Assembly: GCF_018138145.1 (NCBI RefSeq)
Contig: NZ_CP073104.1
Coordinates: forward strand, 5,981,001 to 6,045,000
DNA: 64,000 nucleotides
Source: Pseudomonas sp. SCA2728.1_7
Lineage (GTDB): Bacteria > Pseudomonadota > Gammaproteobacteria > Pseudomonadales > Pseudomonadaceae
Direction of reading: 5' to 3'
Shown here: piece by piece, positions 63,439 through 64,000 of the stretch
How positions within the stretch are numbered: position 1 is the first letter of the stretch
How the letters are laid out: each line of letters begins with the position of its first letter
Position numbers and translations under genes: made by a program
The notes under the pieces: model-generated
The model's input: only the letters and a program-made list of their open reading frames with translations
Databases searched by the model: none
Told to the model about the DNA's origin: nothing

Positions 63439-64000
63439 ATGAATATGCACGTTCCTGCAAAACCTGCAGAGCCGACCAAGTCGGCAGAAGCACCGAAAAC
63501 CGCGATCTCGGCCCTGTGGCGGCCGGCGCTGCTGCAAGCTTTCGTCAAGCTCGACCCTCGGCAGTTGAAGCGTTCGCCGGTGATGCTGGTGGTCGAACTG
63601 ACCGCGATTTTCACCACCGTGCTGTGCTTCATTCCCGACGCCGATGTGCCGACCTTTGTCGCCGCGCAAATCGCCCTGTGGCTGTGGTTCACCGTGCTGT
63701 TCGCCAACTTCGCCGAAGCCTTGGCCGAAGGTCGCGGCAAGGCGCGCGCCGATAGCCTCAAGGCCGGCAGCGAAGGCCTCAGCGCGCGACGCAAACTGGC
63801 CAACGGCAGCTTTCAGGTCGTGCCGGCGGCGAGCCTGCGCAAAGGTGATGTGGTGCGCGTCGAAGCCGGGGAGATGATCCCCGGTGACGGTGAGGTCATC
63901 GAAGGCATCGCGGCGGTCAACGAAGCGGCGATCACCGGTGAATCGGCGCCGGTGATTCGTGAGTCCGGCGGCGATCGTTCGGCGGTCACTGGCAACACGC
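63439..64000 (+). CDS. kdpB: Potassium-transporting ATPase subunit B, 5' part
   Basis: The first 187 codons of the P-type ATPase KdpB. After an unstructured Ala/Pro-rich N-terminus, the first membrane pair (~55-100) and the actuator domain with [18 protein letters not shown] and the TGES motif ([10 protein letters not shown]) are visible. The catalytic DKTG and the rest lie beyond the window. ATG 63439 follows AAGGAATCC. Confidence 0.95.
   Translation, partial: MNMHVPAKPAEPTKSAEAPKTAISALWRPALLQAFVKLDPRQLKRSPVMLVVELTAIFTTVLCFIPDADVPTFVAAQIALWLWFTVLFANFAEALAEGRGKARADSLKAGSEGLSARRKLANGSFQVVPAASLRKGDVVRVEAGEMIPGDGEVIEGIAAVNEAAITGESAPVIRESGGDRSAVTGNT

Overview
The window is chromosomal DNA of a Pseudomonas, most likely of the P. 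fluorescens group. The basis is gene order recalled from P. aeruginosa (no search was run): fumC2/bolA/trhO/DsbA-like/ABC exporter/rbdA; yciK-mupP-ubiG/mtaD/mtnA/gyrA/serC-pheA-hisC-tyrA::aroA-cmk-rpsA/ihfB; then an O-antigen locus closed by wbpM and a comEA-like gene. REP-type inverted pairs with a GAGCCTGCTCGCGA core, typical of fluorescens-group genomes, occur six times.

Region by region. 1-12.5 kb: thiolase, DMT transporter, fumarase, BolA, tRNA hydroxylase, a thiol-oxidoreductase-like protein, an ABC exporter and a PAS-GGDEF-EAL membrane protein (RbdA-like). 12.5-18.5 kb: a diguanylate cyclase, the yciK/mupP/ubiG block read leftward, and divergent mtaD and mtnA. 18.9-31.2 kb: gyrA, the serine/aromatic/histidine/pyrimidine superoperon serC-pheA-hisC-tyrA::aroA-cmk-rpsA, then ihfB and lapA. 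A lipoprotein gene and a 41-codon Cys-rich ORF sit between rpsA and ihfB. 31.4-56.1 kb: a surface-polysaccharide (O-antigen) locus. 56.2-64 kb: comEA-like, an SDR/FabF pair with a TetR gene, an ethanolamine permease, and kdpFA plus the start of kdpB, cut by the window end.

The O-antigen locus is the accessory heart of the window. It encodes dTDP-sugar enzymes (RmlB, RmlD, RmlA but no RmlC), a probable dTDP-L-rhamnose 4-epimerase, a UDP-HexNAc branch (WbpM dehydratase, WbpV-like reductase) and the WbpL-type initiating transferase. It also carries at least eight glycosyltransferase-like proteins, two of them large fusions of 815 and about 690 residues. An MBOAT/SGNH pair probably O-acetylates the glycan, and Wzm/Wzt with a C-terminal glycan-recognition-like domain probably exports it. 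No wzx, wzy or wzz is seen, so synthesis is inferred to be ABC-transporter dependent. The right half (about 44.9-52.7 kb) is visibly richer in A+T than the flanking housekeeping genes and contains two pairs of paralogous transferases around wzm-wzt, pointing to horizontal acquisition and internal duplication.

The most interesting material is the undescribed glycan assembly set: the two fusion glycosyltransferases, the paired GT8-like/GT4-like modules, the structured spacer before the MBOAT gene and an ops-like element after rmlA. Functions are assigned by reading motifs and neighbourhood.
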